Source: Brevibacterium yomogidense (GTDB lineage: Bacteria > Actinomycetota > Actinomycetes > Actinomycetales > Brevibacteriaceae). From it: a DNA stretch of 64,000 bases. Where the stretch lies: positions 62,001 to 126,000 of the forward strand of contig NZ_FWFF01000008.1 in NCBI RefSeq assembly GCF_900163715.1. The letters run 5' to 3'. A program made the position numbers and the translations under genes. The notes under the pieces are model-generated. The model had not been told where the DNA came from. It ran no database searches and was given only the letters and a program-made list of their open reading frames with translations. Positions 7,534 through 16,013 of this stretch are shown here, piece by piece; the stretch's first letter is position 1, and every line of letters starts with the position of its first letter.

Positions 7534-10500
7534 ATGTCGATCGTGTGGACACTGGGCGTGCTCGCGGTGATCGTGTTGCTGACGCCGGCCATCACCGCGC
7601 GCCTCGGCAGGCATGCGGGCTGGGTGCTCGCGGCGGGATACCTCGCTGCGACTGCGGCCTTCCTGCCGGCGGTGCGGGCGGCTCTCGACGGGGCACCGCT
7701 CGAATGGACGCGCCCGTGGATCCCGGGCCTGGGAGTCGAGCTGGCCTTCCGCGCAGACGGGATCGGCGTCGTCTTCACACTCATCGCCCTGCTCGTGGGC
7801 GCGGCTGTGCTCGCCTACTCCACCGGCTATCTGGGCCGCGGCCGGCAGCTGAGCTTCTACTGGCTCATGTGCACCTTCACGCTCGCGATGACCGGGCTGG
7901 TCCTCACCGATGATCTGCTTGTCCTCTTCCTCTGCTGGGAAGTGACCAGCCTCGCCTCGTTCCTGCTCATCGCGCGGTCCGGCACCACGGCCGAGCACCC
8001 CTCGATGCGGACCCTGCTCATCACCTTCCTCGGCGGGCTGACACTTCTCGCGGCGATCGCCGGGATCATCGTGGTCACCGGCACGACGCGGATCAGCGAA
8101 GCTCTCACCTCGTCGGCCTGGGACGGTGCTGATCCCGCGCTCGTCTCGACGATCGCCGTGCTCGTCGCGGTGGCGGCGATGACGAAGTCCGCGCAGTTCC
8201 CGTTCCACTCCTGGCTGCCCGACGCGATGGCGGCCGCGACTCCCGTGAGCGCCTACCTGCACGCTGCGGCGGTCGTGAAGGCAGGCGTCTTCCTGCTCAT
8301 CCGCTTCAGCCCGGCCTTCCACGACGTTCCGGCCTGGAACGTACTCCTGATCGTCGCGGGACTCCTCACGACCGCGCTCGGCGGCTGGTTCGCACTGAAC
8401 CAGTCCGACATCAAGAAGCTCATGGCCTATTCCACGGTCAGCCAGCTGGGACTCATCACGGCCGCGATCGGCGTGGGGACGGAAGCCGCGCTGGTGGCTG
8501 CGGTGCTCCACGTGATCGCACACGCGCTCTTCAAATCCGGCCTGTTCATGATGGTGGGCGTCGTCGACCATGTGGCCCACACCCGTGAGGTCGGGAAGAT
8601 CCCGCGGCTCATCGGACGTGCCCCCGCCTCGTTCGCGGTGGTCGTGCTGGGCTGCGCCTCCATGGCAGGGATCCCGCCGCTGCTGGGCTTCGTGTCGAAG
8701 GAGTCCGTGTTCACGGGTCTGCTCGACGCACCCGGCGGTGCCTGGGCGGGCTGGGCGGCCCTCCTCGCCGGCGCCGCCGCCTCGGTCCTCACGTTCGCAT
8801 ACTGCGCCAAGCTCGTCTTCGGGTCGTTCGTCGACGGACCCCGGGTCCAGGACGATGAAGTCGGTGCGCAGTCGCCGGTCATGCTCGTGTTCGCGGCGCT
8901 GCCGATCCTCGCGTCCGTCCCGCTGGCCTTCATGCTCCCGCAGCTCGAGCGCCTGGTGGTCCCCGCGGTGACAGCGGCACTGCCGGGCACGTCGCCGGAA
9001 CCGCACCTCGCACTGTGGCATGGGCTCACCCCCGAACTCTTCGCGACGATGGCGATCGTCGCGATCGGCGTCGTCATCATCCTCGCGCGCCGCAGGGTGT
9101 GGCGGTTCTTCGATCGTGCGGTTCTCCCATTCGACGGAGCGGACGTCATCAACGCGGTCGAATCGGCGTTCATCCGCCCCGCACACGCCCTCACCCGCTT
9201 CACGGAGCCGGTGCGCGCCGCACGGCACGTGGTGCCGGGCCTGGGCCTGCTCTCCGTCGTCATCCTGGCGGGAGTCGCGGCGATCATGCAGGGACCGGGC
9301 CTGTCCGCCCCGCAGGAGGGCCTCAACCGCCCCATCGATGCGATCCTCCTCGCACTCATCACGATCGCAGTCGTGGTCGCGTGCCTGGCGCGGTCGAGGA
9401 TGACCGCCATCGTGGCACTGTCCGCGGTCGGCATCCTCGCGACCGTCCAGATCATGTCGCTCGGTGCTCCGGACGTCACCCTCACCCAGCTGCTCGTCGA
9501 AGCCATGACGATCATCATCATGATGCTCGTGCTGCAGAAGCTCCCCCGCACGTTCTGGAAGTATCCCCGCAGGTTCCAGCTCAAGCGCGGGGCGTTCGCC
9601 CTGGTCGTCGGTGTCGCCATGGGCATCGCGACGTGGGCGCTGCTGGGTCGCCGCGAACGCTCCGACCTCGCGATGTACTACCTCGAGCAGGCTCCCGAGA
9701 TCTCCGGCGGCGACAACATCGTCAATACGATCCTCGTCGAGTTCCGTGCGCTGGACACGCTGGGCGAGCTCACTGTGCTCGGCATGGCGGGGATCGCGAT
9801 CGTGGCGGTCATGTCGTCTGTGCGCGATCGGTACATCGACCCTCCCGCCGCGGACGTTCCCGAAGTGCCGCGCACCCCGTACGTGAGGCTCGGACACGCC
9901 GCGTCTCAGCGTGCCGTGTTCGTCGCGTGGCCGAACGTCATCCCGGTCCAGCTCACGGTGCGTCGTCTGATCCCGATCCTCGTCATCACGTCGGCGATCG
10001 TGTTCTGGCGCGGGCACAACGAGCCGGGCGGAGGCTTCATCGCCGCCCTCATCGGGTCGGCAGTCATCGGGCTGCTCTACATGTCGACGACCACGGATCG
10101 AGCGATCGGTCCACCGCAGGCGCCGGTCGGTCTGATCGGCGGCGGTGTGCTCATCGCGGTCATCACCGGTGGGGTGGGCCTCATCTTCGCCGGGTCGTTC
10201 CTCGAGCCGCTGCACGGCTACTTCCTGGGCGAGCACTTCACGACGTCGATGCTGTTCGACGTGGGCGTCTACTTCGCGGTGCTCGGTCTCATCCTCATCA
10301 GCTTCAACCTGTTGGGAACCTCGGACTCCGCGTTCACCCCCGCGGGCGACGACGTCCTGGTCGAGGGGACCATGATCCGAGACGTCGACGATGATGCGAC
10401 AGAGAGCACGCGTGAGCGCGTCGACGAGATGGTGTACGGCGAGATGTCGGGCCCCATGGACTCGGTGCGCGGCGAGCGCCCCTCCTGGTGGAGCCGGAGC

Positions 10501-10581
10501 CCGGCCCAGCGCAGGCGGAGCGTGGGAGCGCACACGGTGTCTATGTCCCGCGGTCGTGAGTCGGAGGAGAGCGGATCATGA
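7534..10581 (+). CDS. mrpA: Na+/H+ antiporter subunit A fused to subunit B (MrpAB)
   Basis: Largest subunit of the Mrp (CPA3) multisubunit cation/proton antiporter in the plasma membrane, homologous to NuoL of complex I. 1015 residues from ATG 7534, which has GGAGG nine bases upstream; GTG 7513 is the other option. About the first 480 residues carry the antiporter core with LCWEVTSLASFLL (conserved Glu) and HAAAVVKAGVFLL (conserved Lys). A DUF4040-type segment follows, and roughly residues 800-945 correspond to a complete MrpB (MnhB) domain containing RGHNEPGGGFIAAL. No separate mrpB exists, so this is the A/B fusion type. First gene of six; overlaps mrpC by four bases. Confidence 0.95.
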   Translation: MSIVWTLGVLAVIVLLTPAITARLGRHAGWVLAAGYLAATAAFLPAVRAALDGAPLEWTRPWIPGLGVELAFRADGIGVVFTLIALLVGAAVLAYSTGYLGRGRQLSFYWLMCTFTLAMTGLVLTDDLLVLFLCWEVTSLASFLLIARSGTTAEHPSMRTLLITFLGGLTLLAAIAGIIVVTGTTRISEALTSSAWDGADPALVSTIAVLVAVAAMTKSAQFPFHSWLPDAMAAATPVSAYLHAAAVVKAGVFLLIRFSPAFHDVPAWNVLLIVAGLLTTALGGWFALNQSDIKKLMAYSTVSQLGLITAAIGVGTEAALVAAVLHVIAHALFKSGLFMMVGVVDHVAHTREVGKIPRLIGRAPASFAVVVLGCASMAGIPPLLGFVSKESVFTGLLDAPGGAWAGWAALLAGAAASVLTFAYCAKLVFGSFVDGPRVQDDEVGAQSPVMLVFAALPILASVPLAFMLPQLERLVVPAVTAALPGTSPEPHLALWHGLTPELFATMAIVAIGVVIILARRRVWRFFDRAVLPFDGADVINAVESAFIRPAHALTRFTEPVRAARHVVPGLGLLSVVILAGVAAIMQGPGLSAPQEGLNRPIDAILLALITIAVVVACLARSRMTAIVALSAVGILATVQIMSLGAPDVTLTQLLVEAMTIIIMMLVLQKLPRTFWKYPRRFQLKRGAFALVVGVAMGIATWALLGRRERSDLAMYYLEQAPEISGGDNIVNTILVEFRALDTLGELTVLGMAGIAIVAVMSSVRDRYIDPPAADVPEVPRTPYVRLGHAASQRAVFVAWPNVIPVQLTVRRLIPILVITSAIVFWRGHNEPGGGFIAALIGSAVIGLLYMSTTTDRAIGPPQAPVGLIGGGVLIAVITGGVGLIFAGSFLEPLHGYFLGEHFTTSMLFDVGVYFAVLGLILISFNLLGTSDSAFTPAGDDVLVEGTMIRDVDDDATESTRERVDEMVYGEMSGPMDSVRGERPSWWSRSPAQRRRSVGAHTVSMSRGRESEESGS

Positions 10582-10904
10582 TCCTCGCAGTGACAGTGGC
10601 GGTCCTGGTGACCGGCGGTGTGTACCTCACGCTCCAGCGCTCGATGGTCCGCGCGGTCTTCGGGATGACGATGATCTCGCACGCAGCGAACTTCATGCTG
10701 CTGGCCTCCGGTGTGTCCGCGTGGCGCGGGGAGCCGATCAACGGCCGCACTGACGTCGCGGTCGCCGCTGACCCGCTCCCGCAGGCGTTCGTCCTCACCG
10801 CCATCGTCATCACGCTGGCGATCACCATCTTCATGTTGTCGACCGCTGTGTTCGGCCACGACGACGACCAATACCGTCTGCCGGAGACGGGGGAGGAGCG
10901 CTGA
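10578..10904 (+). CDS. mrpC: Na+/H+ antiporter subunit C
   Basis: 108 residues, three membrane helices, homologous to NuoK. The stretch RAVFGMTMISHAANFMLL holds the family's conserved core, and PLPQAFVLTAIVITLAITIF matches the last helix with its conserved Pro-Gln-Ala-Leu/Phe-Val-Leu-Thr. The C-terminal ~20 residues are acidic and cytoplasmic. Start ATG 10578 overlaps the mrpA stop (ATGA), and the stop shares a base with mrpD, so expression is coupled. Needed for assembly and transport in known Mrp complexes. Confidence 0.95.
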   Translation: MILAVTVAVLVTGGVYLTLQRSMVRAVFGMTMISHAANFMLLASGVSAWRGEPINGRTDVAVAADPLPQAFVLTAIVITLAITIFMLSTAVFGHDDDQYRLPETGEER

Positions 10905-12466
10905 TGGAGAATCCTCCCGTCGCAGCACCGGTCGATCCCGCACTGCTGCTCCTGCTCGTCGCCGTGCCGCTTGCCGCCGCTGCGCTGAGCACCCTCGTCA
11001 AATCGCGGACATTCGACCGCACACTCCTCATCGGAGTGCCCGTCTTCGTGGGCGCTGCGGCGGTCGTGCTGCTGGTGATCCACGCGGATCACGCGGTGCT
11101 CGCCCACTCCGTGGGCGGGTACCTCAACGGGCTCGCGATCCCGTTCGTGTCGGACAGCTTCGCCGCGCTGCTCCTGCTCGTGACGAGCGTCGCGTCCGTG
11201 CTGTGCGGCTGGTTCCTCATCTCCACGGGCGAAGATCAGTACCGCTTCGTGCCCGCGCTCATCCTCATGATGCTGACGGGTGCGTATGGAACGATCCTCA
11301 CGGGTGACCTCTTCAACATGTTCGTGTTCGTCGAGGTGATGGTGCTGCCGTCCTACGCGCTCATCGCCGTGACGGGGACCTGGCGCCGGCTGGGCGTCGC
11401 GCGGATGTTCGTCATCGTGAACCTGCTGACCTCGACGCTGCTCCTGGTGGGAGTGGGCTTCGTCTACGGGACGACGGGCACGGTCAACATCGGGACCCTC
11501 GCGGCGATGGACGAGATCGACGCACCGGGCCAGCTGGCTCTGGGCCTCGTGGTCGTGGCGTTCCTCATCAAGGCCGGCGCAGTGCCCGCGCACACGTGGC
11601 TGGTGCGGTCGTACCCCAACACCTCCGCCGGGATGATGGCTCTGTTCTCCGCCCTGCACAGCAAGGTCGCGATCTACGCCATCTTCCGGATCTACGGCAC
11701 CGTCTTCGGCGAACCGCCCGCATGGACGTGGGCGCTGGCGGTCGTCGCGGTCGCATCGATCCTCGTGGGCTCGCTGTCCGGCATGGCGGAGAATCGCGTG
11801 CGCAACACGCTTGCCGTGCAGATGACATCCGGCGTGGGGCACATCCTCGTGGGAGTGGTCCTGCTCACGTCAGCCGCACTCCAGGCGGGAATCTTCTACA
11901 CCGTCCACCACATCCTCACGATGGCGGGACTGCTCCTGATCTTCGGAGCTGTGGAGCAGACCTACGGCACCGGCCTCTATCGGAAGCTGACGGGACTCGC
12001 GAGGCGAGAGAAGGCGACTGCCGTCCTCGTCGTGCTGGGGCTCTTCTCGCTCGTGGGGCTGCCTCCGACATCGGGACTGTGGGGCAAGGTGGGGCTGGTC
12101 GTGGCGGCCGCCGTCCCGACCGACGGCGAGTCCACATCCGTCATGGGGTGGGTCCTCATCGCGGCGATCATCCTCGGCTCGGTCCTGAGCCTCTTCGCGC
12201 TCATCCGGCTGTGGCGCGGCGTATTCTGGGGCGAGGACCCGGACACGTACTATCCGGACGGTCGTCTCACCGGCCGATCACGGGCGACGACCCTGACCGC
12301 CGATGTGCGGATACCCACCCGGCTCCTCGTCCCGGGCGCGGTCCTCATCGGACTGTCCGTGGTGCTCTTCATCGCACCGCAGCCGCTCATCGACGTGACG
12401 CAGAGATCTGCGGACGGACTGCTCTCCAACGGCGACTACATCAGGGCGGTGCTCGGCCATGGTTAA
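10904..12466 (+). CDS. mrpD: Na+/H+ antiporter subunit D
   Basis: 520 residues, a second NuoL/M/N-type proton-channel subunit. Typical elements are TGDLFNMFVFVEVMVLPSYALI (split: GDLFNMFVFVEVMVLPSY; the Glu is the helix-5 carboxylate) and VVVAFLIKAGAVPAHTWLVR, with the buried lysine. About 14 membrane helices are expected. The ATG at 10904 uses the last base of the mrpC stop; GGGAGGAG just upstream is the ribosome site. It overlaps mrpE by eight bases. With MrpA it forms the two ion pathways of the complex. Confidence 0.95.
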   Translation: MENPPVAAPVDPALLLLLVAVPLAAAALSTLVKSRTFDRTLLIGVPVFVGAAAVVLLVIHADHAVLAHSVGGYLNGLAIPFVSDSFAALLLLVTSVASVLCGWFLISTGEDQYRFVPALILMMLTGAYGTILTGDLFNMFVFVEVMVLPSYALIAVTGTWRRLGVARMFVIVNLLTSTLLLVGVGFVYGTTGTVNIGTLAAMDEIDAPGQLALGLVVVAFLIKAGAVPAHTWLVRSYPNTSAGMMALFSALHSKVAIYAIFRIYGTVFGEPPAWTWALAVVAVASILVGSLSGMAENRVRNTLAVQMTSGVGHILVGVVLLTSAALQAGIFYTVHHILTMAGLLLIFGAVEQTYGTGLYRKLTGLARREKATAVLVVLGLFSLVGLPPTSGLWGKVGLVVAAAVPTDGESTSVMGWVLIAAIILGSVLSLFALIRLWRGVFWGEDPDTYYPDGRLTGRSRATTLTADVRIPTRLLVPGAVLIGLSVVLFIAPQPLIDVTQRSADGLLSNGDYIRAVLGHG

Positions 12467-12845
12467 TCCGCTCCGGCTCATCGGATACTTCCTCTGGATC
12501 GGCAAGGAGATCGTGAGCGGCACGGTCGACATCGTCGTCGCTCTCATCACGCCGCGCGGGTACAGCAGCCCCATGATCGTCCAGCTCCCGCTGCGCTGCA
12601 CAACGGATCTGGAGATCGCGATGTTCGCGTCGTCCATCACGATCACTCCCGGCACACTCGTCGCCGCGATCGCGGCGAGTGACGGGGCCGAGGATCCGCC
12701 CACGCTGTTCGTGCACGCGCTCTTCTCCGATTCCGAGGAGGAGGCGATGGATGGTCTCTACGACATGGAGGCGCGATTGCTGACGGCGATGCGCGGGAAG
12801 CCGCCGCGCCCGGCGGTCGAGGTCTTCGGGAGTGGTGCATCATGA
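12459..12845 (+). CDS. mrpE: Na+/H+ antiporter subunit E
   Basis: 128 residues. The N-terminus predicts one to two membrane helices (LIGYFLWIGKEIVSGTVDIV), followed by the typical SSITITPGTLVAAIA segment and a cytoplasmic alpha/beta end (TLFVHALFSDSEEEAMDGLYDMEARLL), all features of MrpE. It begins inside the mrpD reading frame at ATG 12459 and overlaps mrpF by four bases (ATGA). No complex I homologue exists for this subunit; it is structural in known Mrp complexes. Confidence 0.93.
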   Translation: MVNPLRLIGYFLWIGKEIVSGTVDIVVALITPRGYSSPMIVQLPLRCTTDLEIAMFASSITITPGTLVAAIAASDGAEDPPTLFVHALFSDSEEEAMDGLYDMEARLLTAMRGKPPRPAVEVFGSGAS

Positions 12846-13102
12846 CTGTCGTCTTCTGGTTCGCGATCCTGATCTTCGCCGTCGCGATCGCTGTGGGACT
12901 CGTGCGCGTGGCCTCCGCGAAGGATCTGGGCTCACGTGCGATCATCGGCGACCTCGTGTACTTCGCCGCGATCGGGATCCTCACGCTGATCGCGATGCTC
13001 ACGAACGTCTCGATCATGCTCGATGTGATCTTCCTGTCGTCGCTGCTGGGCATCCTCGCGACGATCGCACTGTCCCGCATCCTCACGAGGGGGCACCGCT
13101 GA
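12842..13102 (+). CDS. mrpF: Na+/H+ antiporter subunit F
   Basis: 86 residues with three predicted membrane helices: VVFWFAILIFAVAIAVGLVRV, IGDLVYFAAIGILTLIAMLT and a C-terminal LLGILATIALSRIL. The RVASAKDLGSRAI loop between helices one and two resembles the Arg-rich RxxxGPxxxDRxxA loop of MrpF, though it is diverged. Overlaps both neighbours by four bases or fewer, so it belongs to the same transcript. Confidence 0.92.
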   Translation: MTVVFWFAILIFAVAIAVGLVRVASAKDLGSRAIIGDLVYFAAIGILTLIAMLTNVSIMLDVIFLSSLLGILATIALSRILTRGHR

Positions 13103-13554
13103 TGACCACCGTCGTCGATGTCTTCATCGCGTTCTGCGTCCTGAGCGGTTCCCTGCTGGTGCTCGTGAGCGCACTCGCGATGTTCCGCGCGAAGGACGCG
13201 CTGTCCCGCATCAACGTGTTCTCACCGGCGACCGGGCTGGGCATGCCGCTGGTCGTCCTCGGATGCTACGCCTACACGCTCCAGCAGGAGGGGTTCTCCG
13301 TGTACCGCCTGCTCATCGCGATCATCGCGTTCTTCTCACTCATCATCGTGAGCTCGATCGCCTCCAACACGCTGTCACGCTCGACCCTGCTGTCCGGGTC
13401 ACCTGTCCACCGCTACACCAGACCCAATCGCCTGGCGTATGCACAGGGCGAAGACCCCCGCGAAGACGGGGCTGCCGGGGGACGAGGATTCGGGGACGCA
13501 CAGGGGGAAACACAGGGGGACGCACAGGACGATGACGACCCGACGGCGAGCTGA
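13102..13554 (+). CDS. mrpG: Na+/H+ antiporter subunit G
   Basis: 150 residues from ATG 13102, which shares its first base with the mrpF stop. The first ~95 residues match MrpG: three helices with VLVSALAMFRAKDALSRIN, equivalent to the family's LLGxxRxPDxYxRLHA loop, and GLGMPLVVLGCYAYTL. The last ~50 residues are a hydrophilic tail with a repeated GDAQGETQGDAQ-type stretch that is not part of the family core. It closes the mrp operon, which then meets a convergent hydrolase gene after 29 bases. Confidence 0.92.
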   Translation: MTTVVDVFIAFCVLSGSLLVLVSALAMFRAKDALSRINVFSPATGLGMPLVVLGCYAYTLQQEGFSVYRLLIAIIAFFSLIIVSSIASNTLSRSTLLSGSPVHRYTRPNRLAYAQGEDPREDGAAGGRGFGDAQGETQGDAQDDDDPTAS

Positions 13555-13583
13555 GCGACTCGAGGCTTCTCTGGCAGAGCGTC

Positions 13584-14597
13584 TCAGGCCCCGTCCACCG
13601 TGCGCGCGAACCGTTCGATCGCGTCGGCGACAGCGGCAGGGCGCTCGTAGTGGAGCAGATGTCCCACTCCCGTGAGTGTCTGCGCATCGACCGGGACGTG
13701 CTGGTCGCGCAGGTCGGCTACGAAGCCGGCCGCGGCCTCGATCGGAGCGATGAGGTCGTCGTCGCCGGCGACCACCAGCAGCGGGCGGGACGCATGTGCC
13801 AGCTCATCCGCGACCTCGGCGACGGTGTGCTCGATCGAGACCTGGTAGGCCTCTGCCAGTGACCGCCGGTCTGCATAGTCGGAGAAATGGCGGGCGTGCT
13901 GGTCGTGGATGAAGCGCCTGGTCATCCGGTCCGACGACGTAGCCATCACTTCGCTCATGCCGCGGACGATGAGAGGGTGCGCCAGCAGCGCGGAGCCCAG
14001 CCGCTCCGGGAGTGCGGCGCCTGCGGCGTAGTAGAGCCGGGTGAGCTGCGTGAGCACTCGCGCGGAGCCCTCGAGGGCCGGCTGGACGATGGGGGAGAGC
14101 AGTCCCAGACCGGAGCTGATGTCCGGGCGCTGCGCATAGGCATGTGCGGCGAGCGCCGACCCGAAGCTGTGGCCGATCAGGATCGGTCGTCGTCCGGAGG
14201 CTGCTTCGCACGCGCCGCAGAGAGCCCGGATGTGGGCGGTGAAGGCTGCGAGGTCGAGCCCGCGCTCAGGCGGGGGAGCGCTGCCGAATCCGGGGAGGTC
14301 GGGCACCCAGACATCGCGGTCGCGCAGCTCGTGGGCGATGAGTGCGAGGCCGTGGTGGTCCCCGCGGAATCCGTGGATGAGGACGATCGGCCTGCGGCGC
14401 GTCGACGACGGCTCTGCCGGGCTCCTCGCCGGATACAGCCATACTGCGGGTGGGGCGGCTGCCGTGGGTGCGGCTGCCGTGGGTGCTGCGGCCCGCACGG
14501 CAGCGGCCTGCGCCGACGAGTCCGGTGATGGATCAGCTGAGAGCGGCCAGGGGAAGTCGGTACCGGCGACGAGCCTCTGAGAGGGCGGGAACTGCAT
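13584..14597 (-). CDS. Alpha/beta-fold hydrolase
   Basis: 337 residues. The oxyanion-hole motif VLIHGFRGDHHG, the nucleophile elbow LIGHSFGSAL (Ser) and a late GVGHLLHYERP (His) give a complete catalytic triad with an acid in VVAGDDDLIAP. The natural substrate (ester, lactone, epoxide or peptide) cannot be told. The first ~60 residues contain an Ala/Pro repeat, AAPTAAAPTAAAPP, and are probably a flexible leader or the true start lies further in. No ribosome site precedes ATG 14597; instead a TAGACT box sits seven bases upstream, suggesting a leaderless transcript. It converges on mrpG. Confidence 0.88.
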   Translation of the reverse strand: MQFPPSQRLVAGTDFPWPLSADPSPDSSAQAAAVRAAAPTAAAPTAAAPPAVWLYPARSPAEPSSTRRRPIVLIHGFRGDHHGLALIAHELRDRDVWVPDLPGFGSAPPPERGLDLAAFTAHIRALCGACEAASGRRPILIGHSFGSALAAHAYAQRPDISSGLGLLSPIVQPALEGSARVLTQLTRLYYAAGAALPERLGSALLAHPLIVRGMSEVMATSSDRMTRRFIHDQHARHFSDYADRRSLAEAYQVSIEHTVAEVADELAHASRPLLVVAGDDDLIAPIEAAAGFVADLRDQHVPVDAQTLTGVGHLLHYERPAAVADAIERFARTVDGA

Positions 14598-14603
14598 GGT
14601 GAG

Positions 14604-14609
14604 AGTCTA
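14604..14609 (-). promoter_or_regulatory. Candidate -10 box of a leaderless hydrolase transcript
   Basis: Read on the minus strand, TAGACT is followed by CTCACC and then the ATG at 14597, which places transcription start at or next to the start codon. Leaderless mRNAs with this layout are common in actinobacteria. No clear -35 is seen. Confidence 0.45.
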
Positions 14610-14632
14610 CGGTCACCACCCCGCCGCTCGTT

Positions 14633-14661
14633 TTGCATTCGCATGGGAGTCGACCTAATAT
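14633..14661 (+). promoter_or_regulatory. Promoter of the tRNA-Ala gene
   Basis: TTGCAT (14633-14638) and TAATAT (14656-14661) with a 17-base spacer, ending 33 bases before the mature tRNA 5' end. It is the best sigma-70-like match I found in the window. Confidence 0.7.
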
Positions 14662-14694
14662 GTATCGAGTCGCCCGCACGCGGGAGGCACCTAC

Positions 14695-14767
14695 GGGGGT
14701 ATGGCGCAGTTGGTAGCGCGTCTCCATGGCATGGAGAAGGTCAGGGGTTCGAATCCCCTTACCTCCA
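14695..14767 (+). tRNA. tRNA-Ala (anticodon GGC)
   Basis: 73 nt cloverleaf. The acceptor arm GGGGGTA pairs with TACCTCC with one G-T pair; the D arm is GCGC-AGTTGGTA-GCGC; the anticodon arm TCTCC-ATGGCAT-GGAGA puts GGC in the centre, reading GCC and GCU alanine codons; the T arm is AGGGG-TTCGAAT-CCCCT. Discriminator base A; the CCA end is not encoded (the genome reads ACGT). It stands alone between its own promoter and a strong hairpin terminator. Confidence 0.97.
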
Positions 14768-14786
14768 CGTAGAGCAGCAATCAGGA

Positions 14787-14812
14787 GAAGCCCCGTCGCA
14801 TGACGGGGCTTC
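14787..14812 (+). terminator. Hairpin terminator after tRNA-Ala
   Basis: Perfect 11-bp stem GAAGCCCCGTC/GACGGGGCTTC with a four-base loop, followed by TTCGCATT. It ends the tRNA transcript and, read the other way, may also serve the minus-strand flavin-oxidase gene that ends at 14874. Confidence 0.8.
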
Positions 14813-14873
14813 TTCGCATTCAGCATTCGGCCGTCAACCCGGGACCTCGGCCCTCGGCCCGGGACCCCAGCCC

Positions 14874-15326
14874 TCAACCCGGGACCTCCGCCTCCCCGTG
14901 GTCCGGGGCCGGGCCGAAGAGGAAGCGTCGGCCGGAGATCCTGTGGAGGTCGACGGCGATCACGGTCGGCTTCCACGCGGCGATCCACGGGACCAGCCCG
15001 GCTGCCTCGACCTTCGCGAGCTCATCGGCGGCCTCGACCACTCGGGTCCTGCCGCGCGCGATGACGCTGGAGGCCCCGGACTCCGTGATCTCGTCGACTT
15101 CGAAGGCGGCGACCCGCGTGACCGTCGCGGCGAAGAGCTTGTCACCCGGTGCCGTGCGGATGTAGAGCGTTCCGAGCTCTGCGCCGGTGGTGTCGAGCGC
15201 GTAGTTGACGGGGAAGATGTACGGTTCGCCCGCGATGACGGTGACGAGGCGGCCCAGGCGGGGTGCGTCCAGGAACTCGAGGGACTCCTCCTCCGTCAGA
15301 CTCTGCATTGCCTCGTGGTCCTGCAT
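14874..15326 (-). CDS. Pyridoxamine 5'-phosphate oxidase-family flavoprotein
   Basis: About 150 residues with the split-barrel FMN/F420-binding fold: TEEESLEFLDAPRLGRLVTV at the start, GEPYIFPVNYAL in the first barrel strands, APGDKLFAATVTRVAAFEVD in the middle and a C-terminal GRRFLFGP. Small proteins of this kind bind FMN, F420 or heme; the substrate is unknown. I take ATG 15326, which fits the usual N-terminal length; ATG 15404 is open and would add 26 residues. It is transcribed away from a TetR gene across a shared spacer that contains a perfect palindrome, so it is the likely target of that repressor. Confidence 0.82.
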   Translation of the reverse strand: MQDHEAMQSLTEEESLEFLDAPRLGRLVTVIAGEPYIFPVNYALDTTGAELGTLYIRTAPGDKLFAATVTRVAAFEVDEITESGASSVIARGRTRVVEAADELAKVEAAGLVPWIAAWKPTVIAVDLHRISGRRFLFGPAPDHGEAEVPG

Positions 15327-15412
15327 CGTTCTCACCCACTTCTTCGTGTGTCGGATGACCTCATGATAGTCGGCCCTGCGAGGAACGGTCGTATGCTCGA
15401 GCATGTATAAAC

Positions 15413-15430
15413 TTTCGTTCGTGCACGAAA
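15413..15430. promoter_or_regulatory. Palindromic operator between the flavoprotein and tetR genes
   Basis: TTCGTGCACGAA (15418-15429) is a perfect 12-bp palindrome, inside a wider TTTCGT-N6-ACGAAA symmetry. It lies in the spacer between the two divergent genes, 20 bases before the TetR start, the usual place for an autoregulating TetR operator. Confidence 0.6.
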
Positions 15431-15449
15431 TCGACGTAGCATCCCAGGT

Positions 15450-16001
15450 ATGGGGCGTCGTGAGCAGATCGTCGAATCCAGCCTGCTGGTCGTTGCGGAG
15501 AGCGGGCTCAAGGGCCTGACGCATCGCGCGGCCGACAAGCGCGCGGGGCTCGCTGAGGGCAGCACGGGAAATCTCTTCCCGCGGCGGGACGACCTCATCC
15601 GCGCGATCCTGCGACGCCTCGAGGCGCGCGATGTCGCATCATTCGCAGAGGCGCACGCGTCGCGCGTTTCGTCACCCGATGACCTCGCCGCACTGCTGGC
15701 ACACGGCGTGGAGCAGATGCTCGCGCCCGAGGGTGAGACCCTGACCCGGGTGCGCTTCACGATGATGCTCGCCTATCCGCAGGCGACGGAGGCGTTCCAT
15801 GCCCGGTTCCTGCGCACCCTCGAGAAGGTCATGGTGCGCGCGGGTGTGGACGACGACGTCGAGGAGCGGGCCCGCGCCGTCTCCTCCTGCTTCGACGGGT
15901 TCCTCTTCCATGCGCTCTCCGTCGATCCGCGTCCCGTGGACACGAAGGCGGTGGCAGGCGCCTTCCGCGTCCTGCTGAGCGGCTCTCAGCCGAATCCCTG
16001 A
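15450..16001 (+). CDS. TetR-family transcriptional regulator
   Basis: 183 residues. Residues 1-50 form the TetR helix-turn-helix: RREQIVESSLLVVAESGLKG, then LTHRAADKRAGLAEGSTGNL ending in the recognition helix and FPRRDDL. The C-terminal ~130 residues are the ligand-binding and dimer domain, unlike any I can name. The neighbouring divergent flavoprotein and the palindrome between them suggest autoregulation plus control of that gene. The next gene starts 12 bases downstream on the same strand, so the regulator may also be cotranscribed with the aldolase and yggS. Ligand unknown. Confidence 0.9.
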   Translation: MGRREQIVESSLLVVAESGLKGLTHRAADKRAGLAEGSTGNLFPRRDDLIRAILRRLEARDVASFAEAHASRVSSPDDLAALLAHGVEQMLAPEGETLTRVRFTMMLAYPQATEAFHARFLRTLEKVMVRAGVDDDVEERARAVSSCFDGFLFHALSVDPRPVDTKAVAGAFRVLLSGSQPNP

Positions 16002-16013
16002 TAGGAGAACGAC

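Noticed and set aside
7417..10533. 1038-residue open frame on the minus strand across mrpA
   Set aside because: Arg/Asp/Glu/His-rich shadow typical of high-GC coding DNA; mrpA on the other strand has clear family motifs over the same span.
14823..14890. CCCGGGACC-type repeats after the tRNA terminator as an attachment site
   Set aside because: Three imperfect copies, no integrase nearby, and no repeat of the tRNA 3' end.
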